64,000 bases of DNA from Gordonia asplenii. GTDB taxonomy: Bacteria > Actinomycetota > Actinomycetes > Mycobacteriales > Mycobacteriaceae. The notes beneath the pieces are model-generated. The model made no database searches, was not told where the DNA came from, and saw nothing but the letters and a program-made list of their open reading frames with translations. Positions within the stretch are counted from its first letter, which is position 1. Each line of letters begins with the position of its first letter. The stretch covers positions 23,039 to 87,038 of the forward strand of contig NZ_JABBNB010000031.1 of the NCBI RefSeq assembly GCF_012933505.1, written 5' to 3'. This document shows, in pieces, positions 40,278-48,114 of this stretch. The translations under genes and the position numbers were made by a program.

Positions 40278-41072
40278 CTAGCCGATCCCGATTTCGAAGA
40301 CCACCGGCGCATGATCGCTGGCGCCCTTGAGTTTTCGGGCGTCGCGGTCGACCCACGCGCCGGTGATGCGGTCGTCGAGGGCCGGCGAGCACATCGCGTA
40401 GTCGATGCGCATGCCCTCGTTGCGCGGGAACCGCAACTGCGTGTAATCCCAGAAGGTGTACGCGTGGCCGGCGAAGGGCTCCGCGGAGTCGATGAATCCC
40501 GTTTCGACGAACTCCCGCAGGGTATTCCGTTCGGCATCGGTCACATGAGTCTTGCCGTCGAAGTAGGCGGCGTCCCAGACGTCGTCGTCGGTCGGGGCGA
40601 TGTTCCAGTCGCCGGCGAGCATGATCTGCGCGGCCGGGTCGTGCACCGTCCACAACGACGCGATATCCCGAAGTGCGGTAAGCCATTTCAGCTTGTACGC
40701 GTAATGCGGGTCGTCGATGCCGCGACCGTTGGGAACGTACAGGCTCCACACCCGCATGGGACCGCAGCGCGCCGAGATGGCACGGGCTTCCAGCTCGCCG
40801 GCGGGGCCGTCGGGGAATGAGGGCTGACCGGGGAACGACGTTTCGATGTCCTCCAGGATGGTCCGTGAGGCCAGGGCCACTCCATTACGCCCGCCGCTGC
40901 CCACGTAGGCGACGTCGTAGCCGGCCACCGCGAAACTCATCGACGGGAATTCGCCGTTGTCGCACTTGGTCTCCTGCATGGCGAGAACGTCGATGTCGTT
41001 GGTGGTCAACCACTCGACGACCATCTCCGACCGGGCCCGAATCGAATTGACGTTCCACGTCGCGATGCGCAT
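40278..41072 (-). CDS. xthA: Exodeoxyribonuclease III
   Basis: A 264-residue Mg2+-dependent AP endonuclease/3'-5' exonuclease of the ExoIII/EEP family, acting in base excision repair. Visible motifs: MRIATWNVNSIRAR at the start, AMQETKCDNGEFP with the metal Glu near residue 34, VWSLYVPNGRG with the catalytic Tyr near 110, GDWNIAPTDDDVWD near 150, and the C-terminal KGASDHAPVVFEI with catalytic Asp and His. The ATG at 41072 gives the canonical N-terminus. It is the counterpart of Rv0427c and follows barstar- and ribonuclease-type genes on the same strand after a 5-base gap. Confidence 0.93.
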   Translation of the reverse strand: MRIATWNVNSIRARSEMVVEWLTTNDIDVLAMQETKCDNGEFPSMSFAVAGYDVAYVGSGGRNGVALASRTILEDIETSFPGQPSFPDGPAGELEARAISARCGPMRVWSLYVPNGRGIDDPHYAYKLKWLTALRDIASLWTVHDPAAQIMLAGDWNIAPTDDDVWDAAYFDGKTHVTDAERNTLREFVETGFIDSAEPFAGHAYTFWDYTQLRFPRNEGMRIDYAMCSPALDDRITGAWVDRDARKLKGASDHAPVVFEIGIG

Positions 41073-41077
41073 GATGC

Positions 41078-41527
41078 TCAGTCCCCCAACAGGATCGGCT
41101 CGACGTCGACGGCGCGCCAGCGGCGGGCGACGGTGGCGCGGAGGTCGGCGGGGGCGCTGAGCACCACCGCGAATCTGACCGCGGGCTCCTGCGCACGGTA
41201 ACTGTGCGCGTAGAACTCCAGTGCTGCGGCGAACCACCGCAGCTGGCGCGGCTCGTCGAGAAGAAGTCGCTGGGCGTCGGTGATCTCGGTGATCAGCGGC
41301 GACCCGGCGAGGTCGCGCATGCAGTCGTCGAAGGCGTCCTTGTTGCGGCCGAAATAGTCGGGGAACGCCCACGCGGTGGCGAACTGCGAATACACGCCCG
41401 CGAGGTCGGTCATCGCCGTGCCGTCGACGACGCGAAGTGTCTCCGGCAGTGCGGGGGCGTCGGCGCTGTGCAGCGCAACGACGGCGTCGGAGCTCAGGAA
41501 CTCGTCGAAAGTGGTTGTGCGGCTCAC
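41078..41527 (-). CDS. Barstar-family ribonuclease inhibitor
   Basis: A 149-residue cytoplasmic protein with the barstar signature FPDYFGRNKDAFDDCMRDL near residue 55, followed by a second conserved helix (LRWFAAALEFYAHSYR). Barstar binds and blocks extracellular-type RNases inside the producing cell. The gene begins at a GTG overlapping the stop of the ribonuclease gene (GTGA), the typical layout of toxin and immunity genes that must be made together. No equivalent stands at this place in the M. tuberculosis order xthA-Rv0428c-def. Confidence 0.88.
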   Translation of the reverse strand: MSRTTTFDEFLSSDAVVALHSADAPALPETLRVVDGTAMTDLAGVYSQFATAWAFPDYFGRNKDAFDDCMRDLAGSPLITEITDAQRLLLDEPRQLRWFAAALEFYAHSYRAQEPAVRFAVVLSAPADLRATVARRWRAVDVEPILLGD

Positions 41528-42069
41528 GAGTTGGGTCCCCGAATCTTGATGAAGGTGCGGTAGTGGTCGAGGGTGTACCACGCGCTGCCGTCGGCCGCGG
41601 TGATGATGCGTTCGGCGTCGCGGCCGCGGCCGGGACGCTTGGCGTTGACATCCCACTCCTGATACCGCATGTTCTTGCCCGACGCGTCTGTGCGGGGCAG
41701 CAGGCCTTCACCGTTGCGGAACGACCGGCCGCCCTGGGTGCCGGGGGCGTTCGCGGCGTCGGGCCAACGGCCGGCGTCGATCAAGGCGAGTGTTGCGGTT
41801 ACCCGGGCCGGTACGCCCGACGCCGCGGTGGTTTTCCCGGTGGTTTTCGTCGAGCTGGGTTTGCCGGCTGCGTTCTTCGACGTCGACGTCGACGCTGTGG
41901 CCGTTTTCGCCGTGCTCGACGCACCGCTGCGATGTGCGACCAGCCATACGGCGCCGCAGATCAACACGATGATCACGACGGCGATCGCCGACGCAAGCGA
42001 CTTGCGCCGGTTGCGTGCGACGGTGGCGGCCGACTGCGGACGTGGTGTGGGTGAGGTTTCGGCAGACAT
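41524..42069 (-). CDS. Membrane-anchored guanyl-specific ribonuclease
   Basis: A 181-residue protein with a cytoplasmic basic tail, one membrane segment (about residues 25-45, SAIAVVIIVLICGAVWLVA), a Ser/Thr/Lys-rich linker and a C-terminal domain of the bacterial RNase Sa/T1/barnase type. The expected catalytic residues are visible: Glu in YQEWDVN near 135, Arg in GRDAERIITAADG near 150, and His in YTLDHYRTFIKI near 170. The topology places the RNase outside the membrane. The adjacent barstar gene supports the assignment. The ATG at 42069 (TGATG with the upstream stop) is chosen; a GTG one codon earlier is equally possible. Confidence 0.87.
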   Translation of the reverse strand: MSAETSPTPRPQSAATVARNRRKSLASAIAVVIIVLICGAVWLVAHRSGASSTAKTATASTSTSKNAAGKPSSTKTTGKTTAASGVPARVTATLALIDAGRWPDAANAPGTQGGRSFRNGEGLLPRTDASGKNMRYQEWDVNAKRPGRGRDAERIITAADGSAWYTLDHYRTFIKIRGPNS

Positions 42070-42710
42070 CACGCATCACCGTACGTGTCGAGGTGGACGT
42101 GGTGCCGCACGTGGTGCAGGCGGAAGCCGTCGGCACGCAGTGCACTACCGCGGGCGACGTCGGTGGCGTCGACGAGGACCGCCGCCGACGGGTCGTCGGG
42201 AAGCACCAGCGCGTGCATCGGTGGGCCTACCCGAGACCCGCTCACGTGGGCGTCGGGAATGAGTCGATCGGGCAACGCGAGCAAGGGTCGCAGGTCACGC
42301 TGGTGGTACCAATCGGCGATCGCGCGCAGCGACTCGGCGTCGGCACGGGCGTCGACGCCGATGGGCAGCGCCGAATTCTCCAGTGGTGCAGTGCTTTCCG
42401 AACGCAGTAGCCAACCGGCGTGCAGTTCGGTGTGCACCGCCGATGCGCGGGCGAGCGATTCGGCGAGCGAGCGGATCTGCGAATTGCGGACCGTGACATA
42501 CGACAGCAGCCGGACCGACGTGACCGCGGAGCGTCGAACTTCGACCCACGCCCCACGGTCCTTGGGGCCGGTGCCTTCGACGACGATCGGATCATCGGCG
42601 TCGCGCAACAGGCCCGTCACGTCGGTGAGGTGCCGATCGTCGACGCGATAGCGCACAACCACCCGGTCGCCGAGATAGAGCCCCGTGAGATCAAGGGGGC
42701 GGTCAGTCAT
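42069..42710 (-). CDS. Rv0428c-like protein lacking the GNAT domain
   Basis: A 213-residue protein at the position of Rv0428c, between def and xthA. It has an SH3-like N-terminal region (GLYLGDRVVVRYRVDDRHLT) and a middle region resembling that of Rv0428c (HAGWLLRSES, ENSALPIGVDARAD, IADWYHQRDLRPLLALPDRL). Rv0428c is about 300 residues and ends in a GNAT acetyltransferase fold. Here the protein stops roughly 90 residues earlier and shows no acetyl-CoA binding motif, so acetyltransferase activity is doubtful. The start ATG overlaps the def stop by eight bases. Confidence 0.75.
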   Translation of the reverse strand: MTDRPLDLTGLYLGDRVVVRYRVDDRHLTDVTGLLRDADDPIVVEGTGPKDRGAWVEVRRSAVTSVRLLSYVTVRNSQIRSLAESLARASAVHTELHAGWLLRSESTAPLENSALPIGVDARADAESLRAIADWYHQRDLRPLLALPDRLIPDAHVSGSRVGPPMHALVLPDDPSAAVLVDATDVARGSALRADGFRLHHVRHHVHLDTYGDA

Positions 42711-43305
42711 CCCAGCCGAAAGGGTCGGAGACCGAGCCCGGCGTCCAGGTGAGGCCGGGCACGCCCCAGCCGTTCTTCTTGATCGCCTTCTTCGCGGCAC
42801 GCGCGTTGCGCCCGACGAGGACGTCGACGTAGAGGAAGCCGTCGAGATGACCGGTCTCATGCTGCAACATCCGGGCGAAGAATCCGTGGCCCTCGACGAC
42901 CACCGCGTCGCCGTTGCGGTCGACGCCGGTCACCCGCGCCCAGTCGGCGCGGCCGGTGGGAAACTGCTCGCCCGGCACCGACAGGCAGCCTTCGTCGTTG
43001 TCGTCCGGGTCGGGCATGGTCTCGGGGATCTCCGAGGTCTCCAGGACCGGATTGATCACCTCGCCGCGCTCGCGCGCCGCCGATCGATTCTCGCCAGCCG
43101 GGCAGTCGTAGACGAACATCCGCTTGGCCACGCCGACCTGATTGGCGGCCAGTCCCACGCCGTTGGCCTTGTCCATCGTTTCGTACATGTCGTCGAGCAG
43201 CGCGACGTCCTGGGCGGAGGGCTTGCCGTCGGCGTCGAGTGCGACTAATTCGGTTGGACGGTGCAGTACGGGTTCGCCGACGATACAGATCGGGAGGATA
43301 GCCAT
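42703..43305 (-). CDS. def: Peptide deformylase
   Basis: A 200-residue metalloenzyme that removes the formyl group from nascent proteins. All three motifs are intact: GVGLAANQVG (motif 1), EGCLSVPG with the metal-binding Cys (motif 2), and QHETGHLDG with the two metal His and catalytic Glu (motif 3). The ATG at 43305 gives an N-terminus (MAILPICIVGEPVLH) like that of Rv0429c. A TAATCT -10 element ends 8 bases before it and no ribosome site is visible, so translation is probably leaderless; a GTG two codons upstream is the alternative. Confidence 0.95.
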   Translation of the reverse strand: MAILPICIVGEPVLHRPTELVALDADGKPSAQDVALLDDMYETMDKANGVGLAANQVGVAKRMFVYDCPAGENRSAARERGEVINPVLETSEIPETMPDPDDNDEGCLSVPGEQFPTGRADWARVTGVDRNGDAVVVEGHGFFARMLQHETGHLDGFLYVDVLVGRNARAAKKAIKKNGWGVPGLTWTPGSVSDPFGWDD

Positions 43306-43313
43306 GGTCACAC

Positions 43314-43319
43314 AGATTA
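43314..43319 (-). promoter_or_regulatory. Putative -10 element of def
   Basis: Read leftward, TAATCT ends 8 bases before the def ATG at 43305, matching the spacing of leaderless actinobacterial promoters. Confidence 0.45.
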
Positions 43320-43557
43320 CGCTGTGCGGTTGTGCCGCCCGGATGTTGATGCGAATGGTAATTCCGGGCGAGTCATTAGCCGATCTACATTGCGCGCCGT
43401 GGTTAGATATCTAGCGAACAACATTGCTGTGATTAACCCGTGGTGCTCGGACCAGTAGCGTCTGCCGAAGTGCGAATTTCGGCGACAATACCCAGGTCAG
43501 CGGGTCGTGACCGGCGGTGTGAAGGTTTTTCACCGAGCGATTCTTTCAGGGAGCGAG

Positions 43558-43914
43558 ATGGACAGCGCAGCAGCGCACAGTCAGAATCATGGTGATCTGA
43601 TCCAGCCCGCGATCAACACCGCCACACCGTCGCGGGTAGACCCTCACGAGGTAGGGGAGGATGGTCTGTCGCGCCGCGAACGTGACATTCTCGCCTTCGA
43701 GCGTCAGTGGTGGAAGTACGCGGGTGCCAAAGAAGATGCGATCAAAGAGCTCTTCGATCTGTCGGCCACCCGTTACTACCAGTTGCTCAACGCTCTCGTC
43801 GATCGCCCGGAGGCGTTGGCGGCCGATCCGATGCTGGTCAAGCGTCTACGCCGCCTGCGCGCTTCGCGGCAGAAGGCGCGTGCCGCGCGGCGCCTCGGAT
43901 TCGACGTCACGTAA
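43558..43914 (+). CDS. DUF3263 protein (Rv0430-like)
   Basis: A 118-residue protein whose second half carries the DUF3263 signature: RRERDILAFERQWWKYAGAK, then AIKELFDLSATRYYQLLNAL, and a basic C-terminus (LRRLRASRQKARAARR). The helix-turn-helix-like YYQLLN segment suggests DNA binding, but no function is established. The ATG at 43558 follows AGGGAG with 4-base spacing; an upstream GTG at 43507 would add 17 residues without similarity. Same place as Rv0430, diverging from def. Confidence 0.87.
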   Translation: MDSAAAHSQNHGDLIQPAINTATPSRVDPHEVGEDGLSRRERDILAFERQWWKYAGAKEDAIKELFDLSATRYYQLLNALVDRPEALAADPMLVKRLRRLRASRQKARAARRLGFDVT

Positions 43915-43999
43915 GCGACGCGGTGTCGACTGCCTCACGATCGTGACCGGCAGGCGCCGGGAGGCACCAGCCTGTGCTGTGGCGTGAGTTAAAGTTGCG

Positions 44000-44503
44000 A
44001 TGATGAATGCTGATCGCGAACCCAATCATCTTCCGTTGCGCGCGGGGGCCATGTTGCTGCTCGCCATCGCGGTCGCCTGTATCGGACTGGGCTGGCACAG
44101 CGCGGTCACCAGCGGCAAAGATCCTGAACAGGCCTTGGATCGGGCCGGTGCGAGCGCACCCATCACCTCGACGCCGGTGACGTCGGCGGCGCCGACGTCA
44201 GCTGCCGCGTCGACCACGGTGAAACTGTGCGTGTTCAACGCCGGCTCGGTGCACGGGCTGGCCCGCGAGGTGACCGACGAGCTGAAGGCCAAGGGCTATC
44301 ACCTGGCGTCGCCCGCGAACCTCACGACGTCGAGCTTCAGCGAGAACACCGTCTTCTACGACAGCGACGGCGACGCCGGGAACACCAAGGCGGAAGCGCA
44401 GAAGGTGGCGAAGGACATGAATATCTCCGCGGTCGAGGAACGCCCGTCGAGTTTCACGCAGTGTGCCTACGGAATCCCCGTCATCGTGGTCGCGCGCTCG
44501 TAA
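44000..44503 (+). CDS. LytR C-terminal domain envelope protein (Rv0431-like)
   Basis: A 167-residue protein with one N-terminal membrane segment (about 14-33, GAMLLLAIAVACIGLGWH), a Ser/Thr/Ala linker, and a LytR_C domain (about 72-165) with VKLCVFNAGSVHGLAREVTD near its start. LytR_C domains occur in cell-wall ligases and in stand-alone envelope proteins; Rv0431 is the positional counterpart. It is anchored with its domain outside the membrane. It lies between the DUF3263 and sodC genes on the same strand. Confidence 0.85.
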   Translation: MMNADREPNHLPLRAGAMLLLAIAVACIGLGWHSAVTSGKDPEQALDRAGASAPITSTPVTSAAPTSAAASTTVKLCVFNAGSVHGLAREVTDELKAKGYHLASPANLTTSSFSENTVFYDSDGDAGNTKAEAQKVAKDMNISAVEERPSSFTQCAYGIPVIVVARS

Positions 44504-44551
44504 GATCTGCAGGCGAGGTCCCTGGAAAATCCATCCCGCAAGGAGTGCGCA

Positions 44552-45250
44552 GTGAATAATCGGTCAGCGAAGAATCGGTCGGCAACACACACCACTTCTC
44601 GAATGACTCGCACCTGGGTCCGGGCCGCCGCGGCGGTCGGCGCGACCGGTGTCGCCGCACTGGGCGTCGCGGCATGTAGCAGCGGGCAGGTGCCCAGTGA
44701 TGTCGCGGGCACGACGCCGTCGGTGGTGACCGGGATTCAGGCGCCGCCCGGAGACGTGAAGGCGACCGACGGTGCGTCGGAGAAGGTGGCGGCGGTGGCC
44801 AAGCTGACCGACACCAAGAACAATGTAGTGGGTACCGCGACGTTCACGCCGACCGGCAGCGGCGTACGGGTGAGCGTCGAGGTGACCCAGGGCATCCCCG
44901 CGGGGTTCCACGGTCTGCACATCCATTCCAACGGCGTCTGCGATCCGTCGGGCTCCGAACCGTTCATCAGCGCGGGCGGACATCTGCAGGTCGCCGGGCA
45001 CACCGGACATCCGGCCAGCGGCGATCTGATCTCGTTGAACGTGCTGAAGAACGGCACCGGGACGACGGTCACCACCACCGATGCCGTGCAGCTGAGCGAC
45101 ATCGTCGGCAAGTCGATCGTGATCCACGCGCTGCCCGACAACTTCGGCAACATCCCGTCGCGCTACAGCCCGCCGGCCGACGAGAAGACCATGACCACCG
45201 GTGACGCGGGTGGTCGAATTGCTTGCGGCACAATCGATCCCAAGGAATGA
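44552..45250 (+). CDS. sodC: Cu/Zn superoxide dismutase, lipoprotein
   Basis: A 232-residue secreted copper/zinc superoxide dismutase that dismutates extracellular superoxide. A signal peptide ends in a lipobox with Cys42 (LGVAAC), so the enzyme is anchored to the membrane as in M. tuberculosis SodC. The metal-ligand and structural motifs are present: GFHGLHIHSNGVCDPSG, GGHLQVAGHTGHPASGDL, VIHALPDNFGNIPSRY and the C-terminal GGRIACGTI. The GTG start at 44552 follows AGGAG with 6-base spacing. Positional counterpart of Rv0432. Confidence 0.94.
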   Translation: MNNRSAKNRSATHTTSRMTRTWVRAAAAVGATGVAALGVAACSSGQVPSDVAGTTPSVVTGIQAPPGDVKATDGASEKVAAVAKLTDTKNNVVGTATFTPTGSGVRVSVEVTQGIPAGFHGLHIHSNGVCDPSGSEPFISAGGHLQVAGHTGHPASGDLISLNVLKNGTGTTVTTTDAVQLSDIVGKSIVIHALPDNFGNIPSRYSPPADEKTMTTGDAGGRIACGTIDPKE

Positions 45251-45275
45251 CCCAGCCAGCGATGCGACGGGGCAG

Positions 45276-46424
45276 ATGAGCAACGAGTCAGTCGATTTCA
45301 TAGGTTCGCCCTCGCCGACCCTCGGTGTCGAATGGGAGTTCGCCCTCGTCGATCGGGACACGCGTGATCTGTCGAACTCGGCGGCCGCGTTGATCGACGG
45401 CGTGGTCGCGCAGGCGGGCGAGGGCATCACCGCCAAGGTTCACAAAGAGTTGCTGCGCAACACCGTTGAACTGGTCAGCGGTGTGTCGACCACCGTCGCC
45501 GAGGCCGTCGCCGACGTCGCCGAGTCACTCGAACTGGTGCGCTCGGTGGGCGACGGACTCGGCGTCGACCTGTACGGCGCCGGTACGCATCCGTTCGCGC
45601 AGTGGTCGACGCAGCTGCTCACCGAAGGGCACCGCTACGCCGAGCTGATCGAGCGCACCCAGTGGTGGGGACGCCAGATGCTGATCTGGGGTGTGCACGT
45701 GCATGTCGGAATCTCGCACCGCGACAAGGTATTACCGATCATCTCCGCCCTGCTCAAGTACTACCCGCACCTGCTGGCGCTGTCGGCGTCGTCGCCGATG
45801 TGGTCGGGACAGGACACCGCATACGCGAGCAACCGTGCGATGATGTTCCAGCAACTGCCGACCGCCGGTCTGCCGTTTCAGTTCACCCGCTGGGATGAAT
45901 TCGAGGGGTTCGTCGCCGACCAGAAGACGACTGGCATCATCGACCACCTCAACGAAATCCGTTGGGACATCAGGCCGTCGCCGCACCTGGGTACCATCGA
46001 GGTGCGCATCTGCGACGGCGTGTCGAATACCCGCGAACTCTCCGCGCTGGTAGCACTGACGCACTGCTTGATCGTGTACCTCGATCGGACGCTGACGCAA
46101 CGCCGGCTCGGTGACCCCAATGCCACCTTGCCGGATATGGCGCCGTGGCTGGTGCAGGAAAACAAGTGGCGCGCAGCACGATACGGGCTCGACGCCATCA
46201 TCATTCAAGACGCGCAGTGCAATGAGCGACTGGTCACCGAAGACCTCGCGGACATCCTGGTCGAGCTGGCACCCATCGCGGCGGAACTGTCGTGCGTCGA
46301 AGAACTCGCCGGTGTCGAAGAGATCATTCGACGCGGGGCGTCGTATCAGCGGCAGCGAGCCGTGTTCGAGCGGACGGCAGACCTGCGCGACGTGGTGAGT
46401 TCCGTGGTGGCGGAACTGGGATAA
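45276..46424 (+). CDS. Carboxylate-amine ligase (GCS2/YbdK family)
   Basis: A 382-residue ATP-dependent ligase of the glutamate-cysteine ligase type 2 family. Typical features are LGVEWEFALVDRDTRDLS at the start, KELLRNTVELVSGV near 50, WGVHVHVGISHRDK near 130, and GTIEVRICDGVSNTREL near 245. Weak gamma-glutamylcysteine synthetase activity is known for the family; the physiological substrate is unsettled. The ATG at 45276 follows a weak GGGG; an earlier in-frame start would run back into sodC. Counterpart of Rv0433. The conserved gene order breaks here until 58115. Confidence 0.92.
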   Translation: MSNESVDFIGSPSPTLGVEWEFALVDRDTRDLSNSAAALIDGVVAQAGEGITAKVHKELLRNTVELVSGVSTTVAEAVADVAESLELVRSVGDGLGVDLYGAGTHPFAQWSTQLLTEGHRYAELIERTQWWGRQMLIWGVHVHVGISHRDKVLPIISALLKYYPHLLALSASSPMWSGQDTAYASNRAMMFQQLPTAGLPFQFTRWDEFEGFVADQKTTGIIDHLNEIRWDIRPSPHLGTIEVRICDGVSNTRELSALVALTHCLIVYLDRTLTQRRLGDPNATLPDMAPWLVQENKWRAARYGLDAIIIQDAQCNERLVTEDLADILVELAPIAAELSCVEELAGVEEIIRRGASYQRQRAVFERTADLRDVVSSVVAELG

Positions 46425-46453
46425 GGGTACGGGGGAGCGGGATGTTCTCCTCT

Positions 46454-46705
46454 GCTGGTTGAGCGAGGCGAAGCGACCCCGCTGGTTGAGCGCGGCGCAG
46501 CGACCCCGCTGGTTGAGCGAGGCGAAGCCGAGTCGAAACCCCGGTGCCACAATGGATTTCGCGCCCGCGCTCGGTGGTTTCGACACGGGCCTGCGCTATC
46601 GCTCCGGCCCGGCTCAACCAGCGGGGTTGGCGGGGATGGTCCGGCTCAACCAGCGGGGTGGCGCGGCTCAACCAGCGGGGGTGGCGCGGCTCAACCAGCG
46701 GGGAT
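46454..46705. repeat. Inverted cluster of CTGGTTGAGCG repeats
   Basis: In the 333-base convergent gap, three units beginning CTGGTTGAGCG start at 46455, 46482 and 46509 (27-base period). They are followed after a spacer by about four copies of the reverse complement (CGGCTCAACCAGCGGGG) between 46610 and 46705. The arms could fold into a large cruciform or act as a bidirectional terminator for the two converging operons. From general knowledge, this motif is dispersed in Gordonia and related genomes. No gene is seen in the gap. Confidence 0.88.
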
Positions 46706-46757
46706 AGGCCCGGCTCGACCCGCGGGACGGGGCCGGTGGCGGCGAGGATAGGGCCGC

Positions 46758-47087
46758 CTACTGCTCGGTCTCCGGTTCCGGGTCGGAGTTCGTCAGGCCG
46801 TCGCGGGCCCGTTGTTCCCGATAGACCAACCGCCCGAGCCGGTGCGCCACCACCGGGGCGGTGATCAGCGCGAACAGGCCGGACAAGATCAGCATCCCGA
46901 CGTCGACGTTGCCGGACAACCGAATTGACGCGCCGGCGAGAATCAGCAGCAGGCCGAAGGTCTGCGGTTTGGTCGCCGCATGCATGCGGCTCAATGTGTC
47001 CGGGAAGCGCACCAGGCCGATCGACGCGGTGAGTGCCACGAGCGCGCCGAACAGGATCAGCGCGGTGCTGATGATGTCACCGATCAT
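46758..47087 (-). CDS. mnhG: Na+/H+ antiporter subunit MnhG/MrpG
   Basis: A 109-residue membrane protein with three hydrophobic helices (about 5-25, 38-58, 63-83) and the family pattern GLVRFPDTLSRMHAATKPQT. It is the G subunit of the multi-subunit Mrp cation/proton antiporter, needed for assembly of the complex in the cytoplasmic membrane. The ATG overlaps the mnhF stop (ATGA). It is the last gene of the operon. The C-terminal tail is acidic (SDPEPETEQ). Confidence 0.93.
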   Translation of the reverse strand: MIGDIISTALILFGALVALTASIGLVRFPDTLSRMHAATKPQTFGLLLILAGASIRLSGNVDVGMLILSGLFALITAPVVAHRLGRLVYREQRARDGLTNSDPEPETEQ

Positions 47088-47359
47088 TGTTGATCATCCC
47101 TCACCCGGAAGCGTGCGACGGCCAGCGACCCCAGAAAGTTGACCAGCGCGATCGCCACGATCGAGGGAACGACCGTCGAATCCCGGCTGATCGCCGCCCA
47201 CAGAGCGAGTCCGCACATGCACAGTGCGACCAGCACATCTGCGGCGACGAGCCGATCCAACGTGCTCGGGCCGCGCAGGATCCGATAGGTCGTCAGCGCC
47301 GCCGAGATCAGCAGGACGGCGCCGGCGATGGTCCACGCCGTGTTCATCACCGAGTTCAT
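47084..47359 (-). CDS. mnhF: Na+/H+ antiporter subunit MnhF/MrpF
   Basis: A 91-residue protein with three membrane helices and the MrpF core (TTYRILRGPSTLDRLVAADV near residue 24). It is a small structural subunit of the Mrp complex. The ATG at 47359 follows AGGAG with 5-base spacing and overlaps the mnhE stop by four bases. Confidence 0.93.
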   Translation of the reverse strand: MNSVMNTAWTIAGAVLLISAALTTYRILRGPSTLDRLVAADVLVALCMCGLALWAAISRDSTVVPSIVAIALVNFLGSLAVARFRVRDDQQ

Positions 47360-48114
47360 GAACGCTCCTGCGATTCGGGGCCGGTCACGCGCAGTCGGTC
47401 GACCGGATCGACGTGGTGATAGTCGTCGTCGATGCCGTGATAGGGGCTGGGGTGCCATTCGCTGTCGCGCTCGAAGGCCTTGATGAACATCTTCTCCGTG
47501 TAGGCGACCTGACGGTAGAACGCGCGTACCCGTCGTTGACTGCTGACGTCGAAGACGTGGACGTACAGCAGCCGCCGCCGATGGTCGAGTTCGACGACCA
47601 TCGTCCCCGGCACGAGATTGAGATAGTCGATCGCCAGGGTCAGCACCATGTCGGACTTGATCGCCACACGAACCCGGACGACGGCCCCGAGGGGCGGCTT
47701 GCCGGGGCGGACGGCCATCCAGCCGACCTGAAAGCTGGACACGGCGAAGTCATAGACCAGGCGCAGCACCAAGATCGCCACCGACAGCGGGTGGATGCGA
47801 CCTTCGACGGCCACCCGGGGCAGTGGCAGCAGTGTGACGATGGCGATCGCGAGGGTCGCTCCCGCAAGCACATTCGCCCACGACACCACGCCCCACAGCA
47901 GCACCCAGACGAATGTCAGCCAGCCCAGCGTCCACAACCGTACGGCCACCTCGCGGCTGTCGGAGCCCAACCACTTCGGCAGCCGCACGTGCCCACGAAC
48001 CCAGACGAGCGCCGACACCAACGCCCAGAAGATGGTGAGCAGACTCAACCGCCACACGTTGACGAGGCCGCGACGTACCGGGTGGGTGCGTCGGCCAGTC
48101 GATGCAGAGGCCAT
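47356..48114 (-). CDS. mnhE: Na+/H+ antiporter subunit MnhE/MrpE
   Basis: A 252-residue protein with an MrpE core (about 85-230; LRLVYDFAVSSFQVGWMAV, YLNLVPGTMVVELDHRRRLLYVHVFDV). The N-terminal region of about 80 residues adds one or two further membrane helices compared with the short firmicute proteins. The ATG at 48114 forms TGATG with the mnhD stop; a GTG one codon earlier is possible. It overlaps mnhF by four bases. Confidence 0.91.
   Translation of the reverse strand: MASASTGRRTHPVRRGLVNVWRLSLLTIFWALVSALVWVRGHVRLPKWLGSDSREVAVRLWTLGWLTFVWVLLWGVVSWANVLAGATLAIAIVTLLPLPRVAVEGRIHPLSVAILVLRLVYDFAVSSFQVGWMAVRPGKPPLGAVVRVRVAIKSDMVLTLAIDYLNLVPGTMVVELDHRRRLLYVHVFDVSSQRRVRAFYRQVAYTEKMFIKAFERDSEWHPSPYHGIDDDYHHVDPVDRLRVTGPESQERS

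Noticed and set aside
43312..43557. Additional small gene between def and the DUF3263 gene
   Set aside because: Short frames only, without ribosome site or recognisable product.
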